Source: Erythrobacter sp. (GTDB lineage: Bacteria > Pseudomonadota > Alphaproteobacteria > Sphingomonadales > Sphingomonadaceae). From it: 41,685 nt of DNA. The notes under the pieces are model-generated. The model ran no database searches, had not been told where the DNA came from, and saw only the letters and a program-made list of their open reading frames with translations. This document shows positions 26,270 through 34,782 of this stretch, piece by piece (positions within the stretch are counted from its first letter, which is position 1; each line of letters begins with the position of its first letter). Location of the stretch: contig PNKW01000022.1 in assembly GCA_013822695.1 (NCBI GenBank), forward strand, positions 1 to 41,685. Direction: 5' to 3'. A program made the translations under genes and the position numbers.

Positions 26270-26293
26270 TTTACAGTGGGGTGTAAAATTTAC
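26270..26293. promoter_or_regulatory. Overlapping palindromes upstream of the prs operon
   Basis: TTTACA (26270-26275), six bases, then TGTAAA (26282-26287) form a perfect inverted repeat. GTAAAATTTAC (26283-26293) overlaps it as a second palindrome, giving three TTTAC/GTAAA half-sites. It sits about 60-80 bp before the sugar transferase ATG in the only AT-rich patch of the divergent region. A candidate binding site for a dimeric regulator, possibly the operon's own sigma-54 activator. No -24/-12 promoter was found. Confidence 0.45.
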
Positions 26294-26352
26294 CGACACT
26301 TAAGGTCTCGCTCGTAGAAGCTGTCTGGCATGCACCAGAGGCCCCGCGCGCG

Positions 26353-27738
26353 ATGATCCGCCTGTTCAAGCATTACATCCCCAATGCCGTGCTGCTGCTC
26401 GGGCTGCTCGATCTCGGGCTGCTGGTGCTGGCGAGCGAGATCGCGTGGCAGTGGCGTGCGGTGCAGATCGGCATGGATGCCGGCGCGCTGGGTGGGCGCG
26501 GATGGGCCTTGCTTGGCACCGCGATGGTCATCTGGCTGGCGATGATTGCAGTTGGAGTCTACGGACCCTACGCCCTGCGGAGCCTGCGCTTTGCCGGGGC
26601 ACGGGTGCTGGTGGCGATCAGCCTCGGCATCATCGCGCTTGCCGTGATTGATTTCATCATCCGCAGCGACGTCTTCTGGCGCTCGACCCTGCTCTACACC
26701 ATGGGGCTTGCGATCCTGGTGCTGGTCGCGGACCGGCTGCTGCTCAATTCCTTCCTCGGCTCCTCGGCCTTCCGCCGCCGGGTGATGGTGCTGGGCGCGG
26801 GCGACCGGGCGCAGCGGCTGCGCGAGCTGGGCGACAAGCCCGAGACCGGCTTCGCGATCGTCGCCTATATCGCCATGAGCGACAACAACCGCGTGGTCGA
26901 AGAAGCCATCCCGCGCTCGGCGATCCATGATCTCGGCCGCTTCGTCGAGAACCTCGGCGTTTCCGAAGTGGTGCTCGCGCTTCAGGAGCGTCGCAATGCA
27001 CTGCCCTTGAAGGACTTGCTCAGGATCAAGACCAAGGGCGTCCATGTCAACGATTTCAGCAGCTTCATCGAGCGCGAGACCGGCCGGGTCGATCTCGATA
27101 CGGTCAACCCGAGCTGGCTGATCTTCTCCGATGGCTTTTCCAGCAGCCGCATGTTCTCCAGCGCGTCCAAGCGCATTTTTGACATTGTTGCGAGCTCGAT
27201 CCTGCTCGCGCTGACCTTCCCGATCATCCTGCTGTTCGCCGCGCTGGTGAAGCTCGACAGCAAGGGTCCGGCCTTCTTCCGCCAGACGCGGGTGGGACTC
27301 TATGGCGAGCCTTTCACGCTCATCAAGCTGCGCTCGATGCGCACCGATGCCGAGAAGGACGGCGCCAAGTGGGCCGAGGAAAACGATCCGCGCATCACCC
27401 GCCTCGGGCGCTTCATCCGCAAGGTCCGGATTGATGAGCTGCCCCAGACCTGGAGCGTCCTCAAGGGAGAGATGAGCTTCGTCGGCCCACGCCCGGAGGT
27501 GCCCTCCTTCGTCGAGAGCCTCGAGGAGGAAATCCCCTTCTATGGCGAGCGGCACATGGTGAAGCCCGGCATCACCGGGTGGGCGCAGATCAATTACCCC
27601 TATGGCGCCTCGGTCGAGGATAGCCGCTGCAAGCTCGAATATGACCTCTACTACGCGAAAAACTACACGCCCTTCCTCGATTTCGTGATCCTGCTCCAGA
27701 CCCTGCGGGTGATCCTGTGGCCGGAGGGCGCGCGGTGA
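26353..27738 (+). CDS. Sugar transferase, TIGR03013-like (XrtA/PEP-CTERM system)
   Basis: Polyprenyl-phosphate sugar transferase that would start an exopolysaccharide on undecaprenyl phosphate. The 461-residue protein has four predicted N-terminal membrane helices within residues 1-130 (e.g. NAVLLLGLLDLGLLVLA). A CoA-binding-like middle region (VMVLGAGDRAQRLRELGD) follows. The C-terminal bacterial sugar transferase domain has KRIFDIVASSILLALTFPI, LIKLRSMRTDAE, RKVRIDELPQTWSVLKGEMSFVGPRPE and KPGITGWAQINYPYG. Position immediately upstream of prsK-prsR is typical of exosortase A loci. The stop overlaps the prsK start (GTGA). Confidence 0.88.
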   Translation: MIRLFKHYIPNAVLLLGLLDLGLLVLASEIAWQWRAVQIGMDAGALGGRGWALLGTAMVIWLAMIAVGVYGPYALRSLRFAGARVLVAISLGIIALAVIDFIIRSDVFWRSTLLYTMGLAILVLVADRLLLNSFLGSSAFRRRVMVLGAGDRAQRLRELGDKPETGFAIVAYIAMSDNNRVVEEAIPRSAIHDLGRFVENLGVSEVVLALQERRNALPLKDLLRIKTKGVHVNDFSSFIERETGRVDLDTVNPSWLIFSDGFSSSRMFSSASKRIFDIVASSILLALTFPIILLFAALVKLDSKGPAFFRQTRVGLYGEPFTLIKLRSMRTDAEKDGAKWAEENDPRITRLGRFIRKVRIDELPQTWSVLKGEMSFVGPRPEVPSFVESLEEEIPFYGERHMVKPGITGWAQINYPYGASVEDSRCKLEYDLYYAKNYTPFLDFVILLQTLRVILWPEGAR

Positions 27739-29861
27739 TCTGGCCAGGGAGCCTGCTGCCGCTGGCCGGCCTTGTCGCGTGGATCGCGGGCGCGGTCCTG
27801 AGTGCTGCGGCGACGCTGTGGATCTGGCGCAACGGCGAGCGCGCGCGGCCCGACCGCATCGGCCTGATGAGCGCCGCGGCGGCGAGCACCGTCTGGTGTG
27901 CGCTCGCTGCGATGCTCGGTCCCGATCACGGCGCGGCGATCATTGCGGCGATGGCGCGCAACCTTGCCCTGATCGCGACGATCTTCAGCCTGTTCGCCGC
28001 CGACGGCCGCAGCAACAGCCTGAAGCCCGTGCGCCCGGTGATCCTCGCGCTGGTGCTGGTGCAGCTGCTTCAGCTGGTGGTGCTTTGGATGGGCCTTTCG
28101 CTTGGCGGCACCGAGGAGGTCGCGCGCGCCGCCTATGATGCGCGGGTGCTGATCGACATGCTGGTGGCGATCGGCGCGCTGATGCTGCTCCACAATCTCT
28201 ACGCCGGGGCGGCGGCGGGGATGCGCCCTGTGCTGCGCTGGACCGGAATGGCGCTGACCGGGATCTTCGCCTACGATCTCAATCTCCACACGCTCACCTA
28301 TCTCGGCGGGGCGATGCCGCCGCTGCTGGGCGATGTGCGCGGGCTGCTGGCGGGGGGGATGGCAGTGATCTTCGCGCTCGGCATGAATGCGGCCGGGCCG
28401 CGGGTGCAGTTCAGCCCCTCGCGCGCGGTGACCTTCCGCACGCTCTCGCTGCTGCTGATCGGCGGCTATCTGGGCGGGATGGTGCTGATCGCCAAGTCGC
28501 TCGCGCTGCTCGGCGGGGATGCCGCGCGGGCGAGCCAGGCGGTGTTCGTGGTGGCGGCGCTGATTGCCGCGGGGCTCGCGCTGCCCTCGCCGCGGCTGCG
28601 CGGATGGCTGCGCGTGACCGCCACCAAGCACCTGTTCCAGCACCGCTACGACTACCGCCAGGAATGGCTGCGCTTCACCCGCACCATCGGCCGCGGCACC
28701 GCGGGCGGCGCGAGCCTTGAAGAACGCGTGGTCAAGGCGCTCGCCGACATCACCGAGAGCCCCGCGGGCCTGCTGCTGATGCCCAACGAAAAGGCGCAGC
28801 TCGAACTCACCGCGCGCTGGAACTGGCCGACCATCGCCGTGCCTGCGGTCGCGGGCGAATTCGGGCTGTCGGGCCTGCTCGAACGGCACAACATGGTGCT
28901 TGCTCTCGACGAGGCGCGCGAGGGCATCGACCATCATGGCGAAGACGCGCATGTGCCCCAATGGCTGATGGAGGCCGAGGACGCCTGGGCGCTGGTGCCG
29001 CTGATCCACTTCGACCGCCTCGTCGGCGTGATCGTGCTCGCAAGGCCGCGCAACCCGCGCCAGCTTGACTGGGAGGACTTTGACCTCTTGCGCGTCGCGG
29101 GCCAGCAGCTGGCGAGCTACCTCGCCGAACAGGCCGGGCAGCAGGCGCTGATGGATGCGAGCCGCTTCGACGAGTTCAACCGCCGCATGGCCTTCGTCAT
29201 GCACGACATCAAGAACCTCGTCAGCCAGCTCTCGCTGCTCGCCGCCAATGCCGAAAAGCACGCCGACAATCCCGCCTTTCGCGCGGACATGCTGGTGACG
29301 CTGAGGAATTCCGCAGACAAGCTCTCCGCGCTGCTCGCCCGTCTGGGGCGCTACGGTGCGGGGCAGGCTTCGGCGAGCGGGGAGATCGAGCTGGTGACGC
29401 TCGCCAAAGGCATCGCCGCGCGCTTTGCCGGGGTGCATCAGGTAGCCCTTACGCGCGAAGAGCCGGTGCGCGTCGTGGGCAACCGCGAGGCGCTGGAACA
29501 GGCGCTCATCCACCTCGTCCAGAACGCTATCGACGCCAGCCCCAATGGCGCGCCGGTGTTCCTCGACGTTGCCGCCGAGGGGCTTTCGGGCTCCATCGAA
29601 GTGGTCGATTCCGGCCATGGCATGAGCCCCGAATTTGTGCGCACCGGTCTGTTCAAACCCTTCGTCTCCTCCAAGTCCGGCGGTTTCGGAATCGGCGCCT
29701 TCGAGGCGCGCGAACTGGTCAAGGCGATGGGCGGGCGGGTCTCGGTCGAAAGCCGCGAGGGGCTCGGCACCCGCTTTACCGTTTCTCTGCCGCTGGCCGA
29801 GGCGGTGCGCCTGCTCAAGGCAGGCGCAGATCGTGACGCAGCAATCAAGGAGGCCATGTGA
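27735..29861 (+). CDS. prsK: XrtA/PEP-CTERM system sensor histidine kinase PrsK
   Basis: About 708-residue membrane histidine kinase. Seven or so hydrophobic segments lie in residues 1-290. A GAF-like domain follows (about 320-450; EERVVKALADITESPAGLLLM...WALVPLIHFDRLVGVIVLA). The dimerisation/phosphoacceptor region contains MHDIKNLVSQLSLL. The ATPase boxes are HLVQNAIDASP, DSGHGM and GFGIGAFEAREL. This layout matches the PrsK family. GTG at 27735 overlaps the previous stop and has GGAGG 8 nt upstream. The stop overlaps the prsR start by one base (TGATG). Presumably phosphorylates PrsR. Confidence 0.9.
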   Translation: MIWPGSLLPLAGLVAWIAGAVLSAAATLWIWRNGERARPDRIGLMSAAAASTVWCALAAMLGPDHGAAIIAAMARNLALIATIFSLFAADGRSNSLKPVRPVILALVLVQLLQLVVLWMGLSLGGTEEVARAAYDARVLIDMLVAIGALMLLHNLYAGAAAGMRPVLRWTGMALTGIFAYDLNLHTLTYLGGAMPPLLGDVRGLLAGGMAVIFALGMNAAGPRVQFSPSRAVTFRTLSLLLIGGYLGGMVLIAKSLALLGGDAARASQAVFVVAALIAAGLALPSPRLRGWLRVTATKHLFQHRYDYRQEWLRFTRTIGRGTAGGASLEERVVKALADITESPAGLLLMPNEKAQLELTARWNWPTIAVPAVAGEFGLSGLLERHNMVLALDEAREGIDHHGEDAHVPQWLMEAEDAWALVPLIHFDRLVGVIVLARPRNPRQLDWEDFDLLRVAGQQLASYLAEQAGQQALMDASRFDEFNRRMAFVMHDIKNLVSQLSLLAANAEKHADNPAFRADMLVTLRNSADKLSALLARLGRYGAGQASASGEIELVTLAKGIAARFAGVHQVALTREEPVRVVGNREALEQALIHLVQNAIDASPNGAPVFLDVAAEGLSGSIEVVDSGHGMSPEFVRTGLFKPFVSSKSGGFGIGAFEARELVKAMGGRVSVESREGLGTRFTVSLPLAEAVRLLKAGADRDAAIKEAM

Positions 29862-31225
29862 TGCCCGACAAGAAGCCCGTGCTGCTGGTGATCGAGGACG
29901 ATCCGGGCCTGCAAGCGCAGCTCAAATGGGCCTATGACGATTTCGAGGTGGTGATCGCGGGCGACCGTGACAGCGCCATTGCCGCGCTGCGCCATGAAAT
30001 GCCCGGCGTCGTCACGCTCGATCTCGGCCTGCCGCCCGATCCCGACGGCACGACCGAAGGCTTTGCCGTGCTCGACGCGATCATGGCCCTGAAGCCCGAC
30101 ACTAAGGTGATCGTCGCAAGCGGCCATGGTGCGCGCGAAAGTGCGCTCGCCGCCATCGCGCGCGGGGCTTACGACTTCTACCAGAAGCCGATCGATATCG
30201 ACGCTCTGGGTCTGATCGTCCGCCGCGCCTTCAATCTGCGCACCATCGAAGAGGAGAACCGCCGCCTCGTCGCCTCGGCCAGCGCCGACAAGACCGTGCT
30301 CGGCCGGATGATCACCGGCGCGCCCGAGATGGTGAAGGTCGCGCGCACCATCGAGCGCGTGGCGCGCACCTCGGTGTCTGTCATGCTGCTGGGCGCGAGC
30401 GGGACGGGCAAGGAACTGCTCGCCAAGGGCCTCCACGATGCGAGCGACCGCGCAGGCGGGCCCTTCATTGCGATCAACTGCGCCGCGATCCCTGAAAACC
30501 TGCTCGAAAGCGAGCTGTTCGGCCACGAGAAGGGGGCTTTTACCGGCGCAGTGAAGACCACCGAGGGCAAGATCGAGAGCGCCGACGGCGGCACGCTGTT
30601 CCTCGACGAGGTGGGCGACATCCCGCTGCCGCTCCAGGTCAAGCTGCTGCGGTTCCTGCAGGAGCGCACCATCGAGCGGGTCGGCGGCAGGCGGGCTATC
30701 CCGGTCAACACCCGCATCGTATGCGCGACGCACCAGGACCTCGAAGGCATGATCACTGCGGGTGCCTTCCGCGAAGACCTGTTCTACCGCCTTGCCGAAA
30801 TCGTCGTGCGCATCCCGGGGCTGGCCGAACGCTATGGCGATCCGGTGCTGCTGGCGAAAGCTTTCCTCAAGCGCTTTGCTGCCGAGATGAACCCCGCCGT
30901 CACCGGCTTTGCCCCCGATGCGCTCGCCGCGATCGACGCGCATGACTGGCCGGGCAATGTCCGCGAGCTGGAAAACCGCGTGAAGCGCGCGGTCATCATG
31001 GCTGATGGCAAGCTGGTCAATGCCGAGGACCTCGACCTTGCCGACCGCGAGGACGAGGATGCGCAGCTGCTCAACCTCAAGGCCGCGCGGGAGGCCACGG
31101 ATCGGCGCGTGATCCGCCACGCGCTGTCACGGAGCGAGGGCAATATCTCGAGCACCGCCAAGCTGCTCGGGATCAGCCGCCCGACGCTGTACGACCTCCT
31201 CAAGCAATATGACCTTCAGGTCTAA
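29861..31225 (+). CDS. prsR: PEP-CTERM-box response regulator PrsR (NtrC-type)
   Basis: 454-residue sigma-54 enhancer-binding activator. Receiver domain with phosphoacceptor D54 ([10 protein letters not shown]) and FYQKPID lysine. AAA+ domain with Walker A GASGTGKE (178-185), the sigma-54 contact loop GAFTGA (225-230), and Walker [12 protein letters not shown]. The C-terminal Fis-type HTH is [25 protein letters not shown]. The ATG at 29861 is 7 nt behind AAGGAGG, better than the GTG at 29858. It overlaps prsT by 17 nt. It should activate PEP-CTERM/EPS genes with sigma-54. The palindromes at 26270-26293 are candidate targets. Confidence 0.92.
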   Translation: MPDKKPVLLVIEDDPGLQAQLKWAYDDFEVVIAGDRDSAIAALRHEMPGVVTLDLGLPPDPDGTTEGFAVLDAIMALKPDTKVIVASGHGARESALAAIARGAYDFYQKPIDIDALGLIVRRAFNLRTIEEENRRLVASASADKTVLGRMITGAPEMVKVARTIERVARTSVSVMLLGASGTGKELLAKGLHDASDRAGGPFIAINCAAIPENLLESELFGHEKGAFTGAVKTTEGKIESADGGTLFLDEVGDIPLPLQVKLLRFLQERTIERVGGRRAIPVNTRIVCATHQDLEGMITAGAFREDLFYRLAEIVVRIPGLAERYGDPVLLAKAFLKRFAAEMNPAVTGFAPDALAAIDAHDWPGNVRELENRVKRAVIMADGKLVNAEDLDLADREDEDAQLLNLKAAREATDRRVIRHALSRSEGNISSTAKLLGISRPTLYDLLKQYDLQV

Positions 31226-32696
31226 CGCCCTTGCTTGCCTGACAGCAGCGGCAGCACTGGTGCTCGCGGCCTGTTCGCAGGCACCGCCGCACCGGCCGCA
31301 TCGGGGAATCGGGGAGGGCGGCCCGGCCTTCACCCGCCTGCTCGCCGAAGCCGACAAGGCGATGGCGGACGGCAAGCTCGCCGATGCGGGGGGGATGCTC
31401 GACGAGGCGCGCGCGCTTGCGCCCGAAAGCCCCGATCTTTGGCTCGCTATTGCCCGGTTGCGGCTGCGCGGCGGCGAGCATCTGACCGCGCTTGAAGCGG
31501 CTGACCGCGCGCTCGCCTTCGGCCCGACTTATGCGCCCGCGCTGCGGCTGCGCGCGTTGATGCTGCGCGATGCCCACGGCGCGGCGGATTCGCTTGTCTG
31601 GTTCGAGGCGGCGCTGAAAGCCGATCCTGCCGATCCCGATACGCTCGCCGACTATGCCGCGACGCTCGGCGATGCGGGGGAGGCGCGCGCGAGCCTCAAG
31701 GCGGCGCGTGCGCTCGCAGAAGCCGCGCCCGAGGACCCCCGCGCGCTCTACCTTCAGGCCGTGATCGCGGCGCGCGGGGGCCAGTCCACGATCGCCCGCA
31801 GCCTGCTCGGCAAGAGCGGCATGGCAGCGCGCGGCGTGCCTGCGGCGCTGCTGCTCGATGCAGTCATCAGACTCGAGGAGGGCAATGCCAACAGCGCGGC
31901 AGCGACCCTCGAAGGCCTCGTGGCAAGCCAGCCTGCCAATGCCCGTGCGCGCGAGCTGCTGGCGCGGGCAATCTTCGATGGCGGGCGCGATGCCGAGCTT
32001 GTCCGCCGGTTCGGCCCCGAGGCGAGCCTGCCCGAGGCCTCGCCCTATCTCTTGATGCTGGTCGCGCGCGCGCACGAGCGGCTCGGCGACCGTGCTGCGG
32101 CAGCGCCCTTGCTGGCGCGCGCCTATGCGCCTGTCCGTGCCGATCCCGTGTTGCTGGGCCTGCGCGACAACATGCCGCCGCCGACCAATGCGATCCGCCG
32201 GATGCTGTGGAACGAAAATCCCGCAGGCGCCCGGGTCGAGGCCAAGGCCCTGCGCGCGCGCTTGCCGGCCTCGGCCGATGTTGCCGCGCTGGCCGGAGAC
32301 GCGCTGCTGGGCGCAGGCGATCCGCGGGCTGCGCTCACTGCCTATGCGCTCGCCTCCGAGGTGCGGCGGCCCTGGCCGCTGACCCGCAAGGCAGTGTGGA
32401 CCTTTGCTCGCCATGGCAACCCGGCGGCGGCCGAGATGCTGCTTGCCCGGCAGGTCGCAGGCGAGACCCAGACTGCCAGCGCGCTCGAGGCCCTCGCCGA
32501 GCGCGAGGCCGCGCGCGGTGACTGGCGGCGCACCGCGCTGCTGCTCGATCACGCGCTGGGGCTGGGCGCGGGGCACGATCCCGCGTTGCTCGCCCTGCGT
32601 CAGCGCGCGGCGCGGGAGCTGGACCAGGGCAGTACGGCGGAACGCTTTGCCGCGCTGCTGGCAGAAGTGCGTCCGCGCAGTCTGACGGCCAGATAG
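31209..32696 (+). CDS. PrsT-like TPR lipoprotein of the XrtA/PEP-CTERM system
   Basis: 495-residue lipoprotein with a lipobox LVLAACSQ (Cys about 22) and a run of tetratricopeptide-like helical pairs (e.g. ALEAADRALAFGPTYAPALRLRALMLRDAHG). Known PrsT proteins are about twice as long, so this is a short member or a PrsT-like neighbour rather than full-length PrsT. It overlaps the end of prsR by 17 nt, completing a four-gene overlapping unit. Probably periplasmic/outer-membrane scaffold for polysaccharide export. Confidence 0.8.
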   Translation: MTFRSNALACLTAAAALVLAACSQAPPHRPHRGIGEGGPAFTRLLAEADKAMADGKLADAGGMLDEARALAPESPDLWLAIARLRLRGGEHLTALEAADRALAFGPTYAPALRLRALMLRDAHGAADSLVWFEAALKADPADPDTLADYAATLGDAGEARASLKAARALAEAAPEDPRALYLQAVIAARGGQSTIARSLLGKSGMAARGVPAALLLDAVIRLEEGNANSAAATLEGLVASQPANARARELLARAIFDGGRDAELVRRFGPEASLPEASPYLLMLVARAHERLGDRAAAAPLLARAYAPVRADPVLLGLRDNMPPPTNAIRRMLWNENPAGARVEAKALRARLPASADVAALAGDALLGAGDPRAALTAYALASEVRRPWPLTRKAVWTFARHGNPAAAEMLLARQVAGETQTASALEALAEREAARGDWRRTALLLDHALGLGAGHDPALLALRQRAARELDQGSTAERFAALLAEVRPRSLTAR

Positions 32697-32747
32697 GCCC
32701 GCTGCCGCTCGACAAGCGCCTAGCGGCAGGGCAGGGACGCCGGCCTG

Positions 32748-33719
32748 ATGTCTCGCATCCTGCAAGCCTTGCCTTTCCTGCGCGACCCGATGATCGCTGT
32801 GCTGGTGATTGCGACCGCGCTCGCGCTGGTGCTGCCCGCGGCGGGCGAGGCGCGGGCGACCGCGACCACGGTTTCCAATCTGGGCATCTTCGTGCTGTTC
32901 CTCGTCAACGGCATGCGCATCCGACGCAGCGAGATCGCGCGGGGGCTTGCCAACTGGCGCTATTTCGGGCCGCTGATGCTGTTCGTTTTCGGCGCGATGG
33001 CGCTGCTCGGCCTCGGCTTCGGATGGCTCGCGGGCGCGGTGCTGCCGCCGCTGGTGGCGCTGGGCTTCGTGTTCCTCGGCTGCCTGCCCTCGACCGTGCA
33101 ATCGGCGACCTCCTACACCAGTCTTGCGAACGGCAATGTCGCGCTGGCGGTGGTCGGCGCGGCGCTGATCAACATCGCGGGCGTGGCTGTCAGCGCACCG
33201 CTGTTCGCGCTGGTGGGCGGAGCGGGAGCGGCAGATGTCGGGGCTGAGGCGATTGTCCGGATTTTCGTGATCCTCGTCCTGCCATTCGCGATCGGGCAGG
33301 CGGTGCAGGACCGCTTCATCGACAAGCTGACCGCACACAAGGCCACCGCCGCATGGCTCGACCGGTCGGTGATCGGGATCGCGGTCTATGTCGCCTTTTC
33401 CGGCGCGGTCGAGCAGGGGTTGGCGACGATGTTTGCTCCCGGCGATTGGCTCGCGCTGGTGGTGCTGGTGCTGGCGATGCTGGGGCTGGCGCTGGGCGCG
33501 GCGTGGGGCGCGGGGGCGCTGCTGGGGCTGGCACGGGCAGACCGCATCGCCTTCCTCTTCGCAGGCTCGCAAAAGAGCGTCGCGATCGGCGCGCCGCTCG
33601 CCGCGATCCTGTTCCCGCCTGCGAGCGCCGGCTTCGTGATCGCGCCGCTGCTGCTCTATCACCTCGCGCAGCTGGTGCTCGCCGCGCCGTTGGCGATGCG
33701 GTTGGCGCGGGAGCCCTAG
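32748..33719 (+). CDS. Bile acid:sodium symporter (BASS) family transporter
   Basis: 323-residue membrane protein with about 10 predicted helices. Conserved parts are FLVNGMRIRRSEI, LGFVFLGCLPSTVQSATSYTSLANGNVALA (broken-helix sodium/substrate region) and LFAGSQKSVAIGAPLAAILFP, typical of SBF-like/YfeH transporters. The substrate is unknown: members carry bile acids, pantoate or other organic anions. Its TAG stop overlaps the convergent panB stop through a shared CTAG (33716-33719). The neighbouring panB makes pantoate transport an interesting but unproven option. Confidence 0.85.
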   Translation: MSRILQALPFLRDPMIAVLVIATALALVLPAAGEARATATTVSNLGIFVLFLVNGMRIRRSEIARGLANWRYFGPLMLFVFGAMALLGLGFGWLAGAVLPPLVALGFVFLGCLPSTVQSATSYTSLANGNVALAVVGAALINIAGVAVSAPLFALVGGAGAADVGAEAIVRIFVILVLPFAIGQAVQDRFIDKLTAHKATAAWLDRSVIGIAVYVAFSGAVEQGLATMFAPGDWLALVVLVLAMLGLALGAAWGAGALLGLARADRIAFLFAGSQKSVAIGAPLAAILFPPASAGFVIAPLLLYHLAQLVLAAPLAMRLAREP

Positions 33720-34588
33720 GCTTTGGGCTGGTAGGTCTGGTCTGCCGTGGGGAAGCTGCGGGCACGCACTTCCTCGGCATATTGCGCCACCGTCCGGTCG
33801 ATCACGCCCGCGATGTCCTCATAACGCTTCACAAAGCGCGGCACGCGTTCGAACATGCCGAGCATGTCCTCGGTGACCAGCACCTGCCCGTCGCACTGGG
33901 CCGAGGCGCCGATGCCGATCGTGGGGCAGGAGACAGCTTTTGTCGCAGCGATGGCGATAGGTTCGAGAACGCCTTCGATGACGATGGCGAAGGCCCCGGC
34001 TTCATCCAAGGCCTTGGCATCGCTGACGATTTTCTCAGCCTCGGCATCTGACCGTCCGCGCGCGCCATAGCCGCCCAGCACGTTCACGGCCTGGGGCGTG
34101 AGGCCGACATGGCCCATCACCGGAATGCCGCGCTGGTTGAGAAAGGCGACCGTCGGCGCCATCGCCGCCCCGCCTTCGAGCTTCACCGCAGCAGCGCCGG
34201 TTTGCTTCATCAGATAGGCCGCGCTCTCGAACGCCTTTTCGGGCGAGGCCTCGTAGGAGCCGAAAGGCATGTCGATGACCACCACCGAATGGTACGACCC
34301 CCTGACAACGGCAGCGCCATGATTGGCCATCATCTCGAGCGTCACCGGCACGGTCGAGGGCAGGCCATAGATCACCTGGCCGAGGGAATCGCCCACCAGC
34401 AGCAGATCGCAATGCGCATCGAGCAGCTGCGCCTGACGCGCCGTGTAGGCGGTGAGCATCACCAGCGGCTCGGTCGTCACCCCGTTGCTCTTGCGCGCCC
34501 TGATCGCGGGCACGGTGAGCCGCCGCATCGGGGCGGGCGTGGGGTTGGCGCGGCTTGTGCTCGTGTCGAGCTGGAAGGTCGTGGACAT
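33716..34588 (-). CDS. panB: 3-methyl-2-oxobutanoate hydroxymethyltransferase
   Basis: First committed step of pantothenate/CoA biosynthesis: adds a hydroxymethyl group from 5,10-methylene-THF to 2-oxoisovalerate. The 290-residue protein carries PLVMLTAYTARQAQLLDAHCDLLLVGDSLG (metal-site aspartate), AAAVKLEGG, VMGHVGLTPQAVN and FAIVIEGV...PTIGIGASAQCDGQVLV. 20 residues longer at the N-terminus than the core; ATG 34588 and ATG 34528 are both possible and no SD is strong. Its substrate is also the substrate of the BCKDH complex at 1655-5345. Confidence 0.94.
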   Translation of the reverse strand: MSTTFQLDTSTSRANPTPAPMRRLTVPAIRARKSNGVTTEPLVMLTAYTARQAQLLDAHCDLLLVGDSLGQVIYGLPSTVPVTLEMMANHGAAVVRGSYHSVVVIDMPFGSYEASPEKAFESAAYLMKQTGAAAVKLEGGAAMAPTVAFLNQRGIPVMGHVGLTPQAVNVLGGYGARGRSDAEAEKIVSDAKALDEAGAFAIVIEGVLEPIAIAATKAVSCPTIGIGASAQCDGQVLVTEDMLGMFERVPRFVKRYEDIAGVIDRTVAQYAEEVRARSFPTADQTYQPKA

Positions 34589-34782
34589 GGGCCGGAGGTC
34601 TAGCGCCTGCGCGCCTCGGGGGAAAGAGCGCCGATTGGCGCTTGTGTTGCGGGCCTGTTGCGCTAGCGTTGCTGGCTGACGACCGCGCGGGGGATCTGCC
34701 TGCGGTCAAAGGGAGACCTAACTCAGATGTTTCTTGACAGGATCAAGCCGCGCGCCGCGCAGGCGTGCAGGGGGAACCGCTA

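Noticed and set aside
26325..26345. Possible sigma-54 (-24/-12) promoter CTGGCATGCACCAG before the sugar transferase
   Set aside because: After GG there are 12 bases instead of 10 before GC, and the TTGC part is missing, so I do not call it.
31200..33662. 820-codon minus-strand frame opposite prsT and the BASS gene
   Set aside because: It spans two plus-strand genes and is rich in Arg, Gln and His, typical of antisense frames in GC-rich codons.
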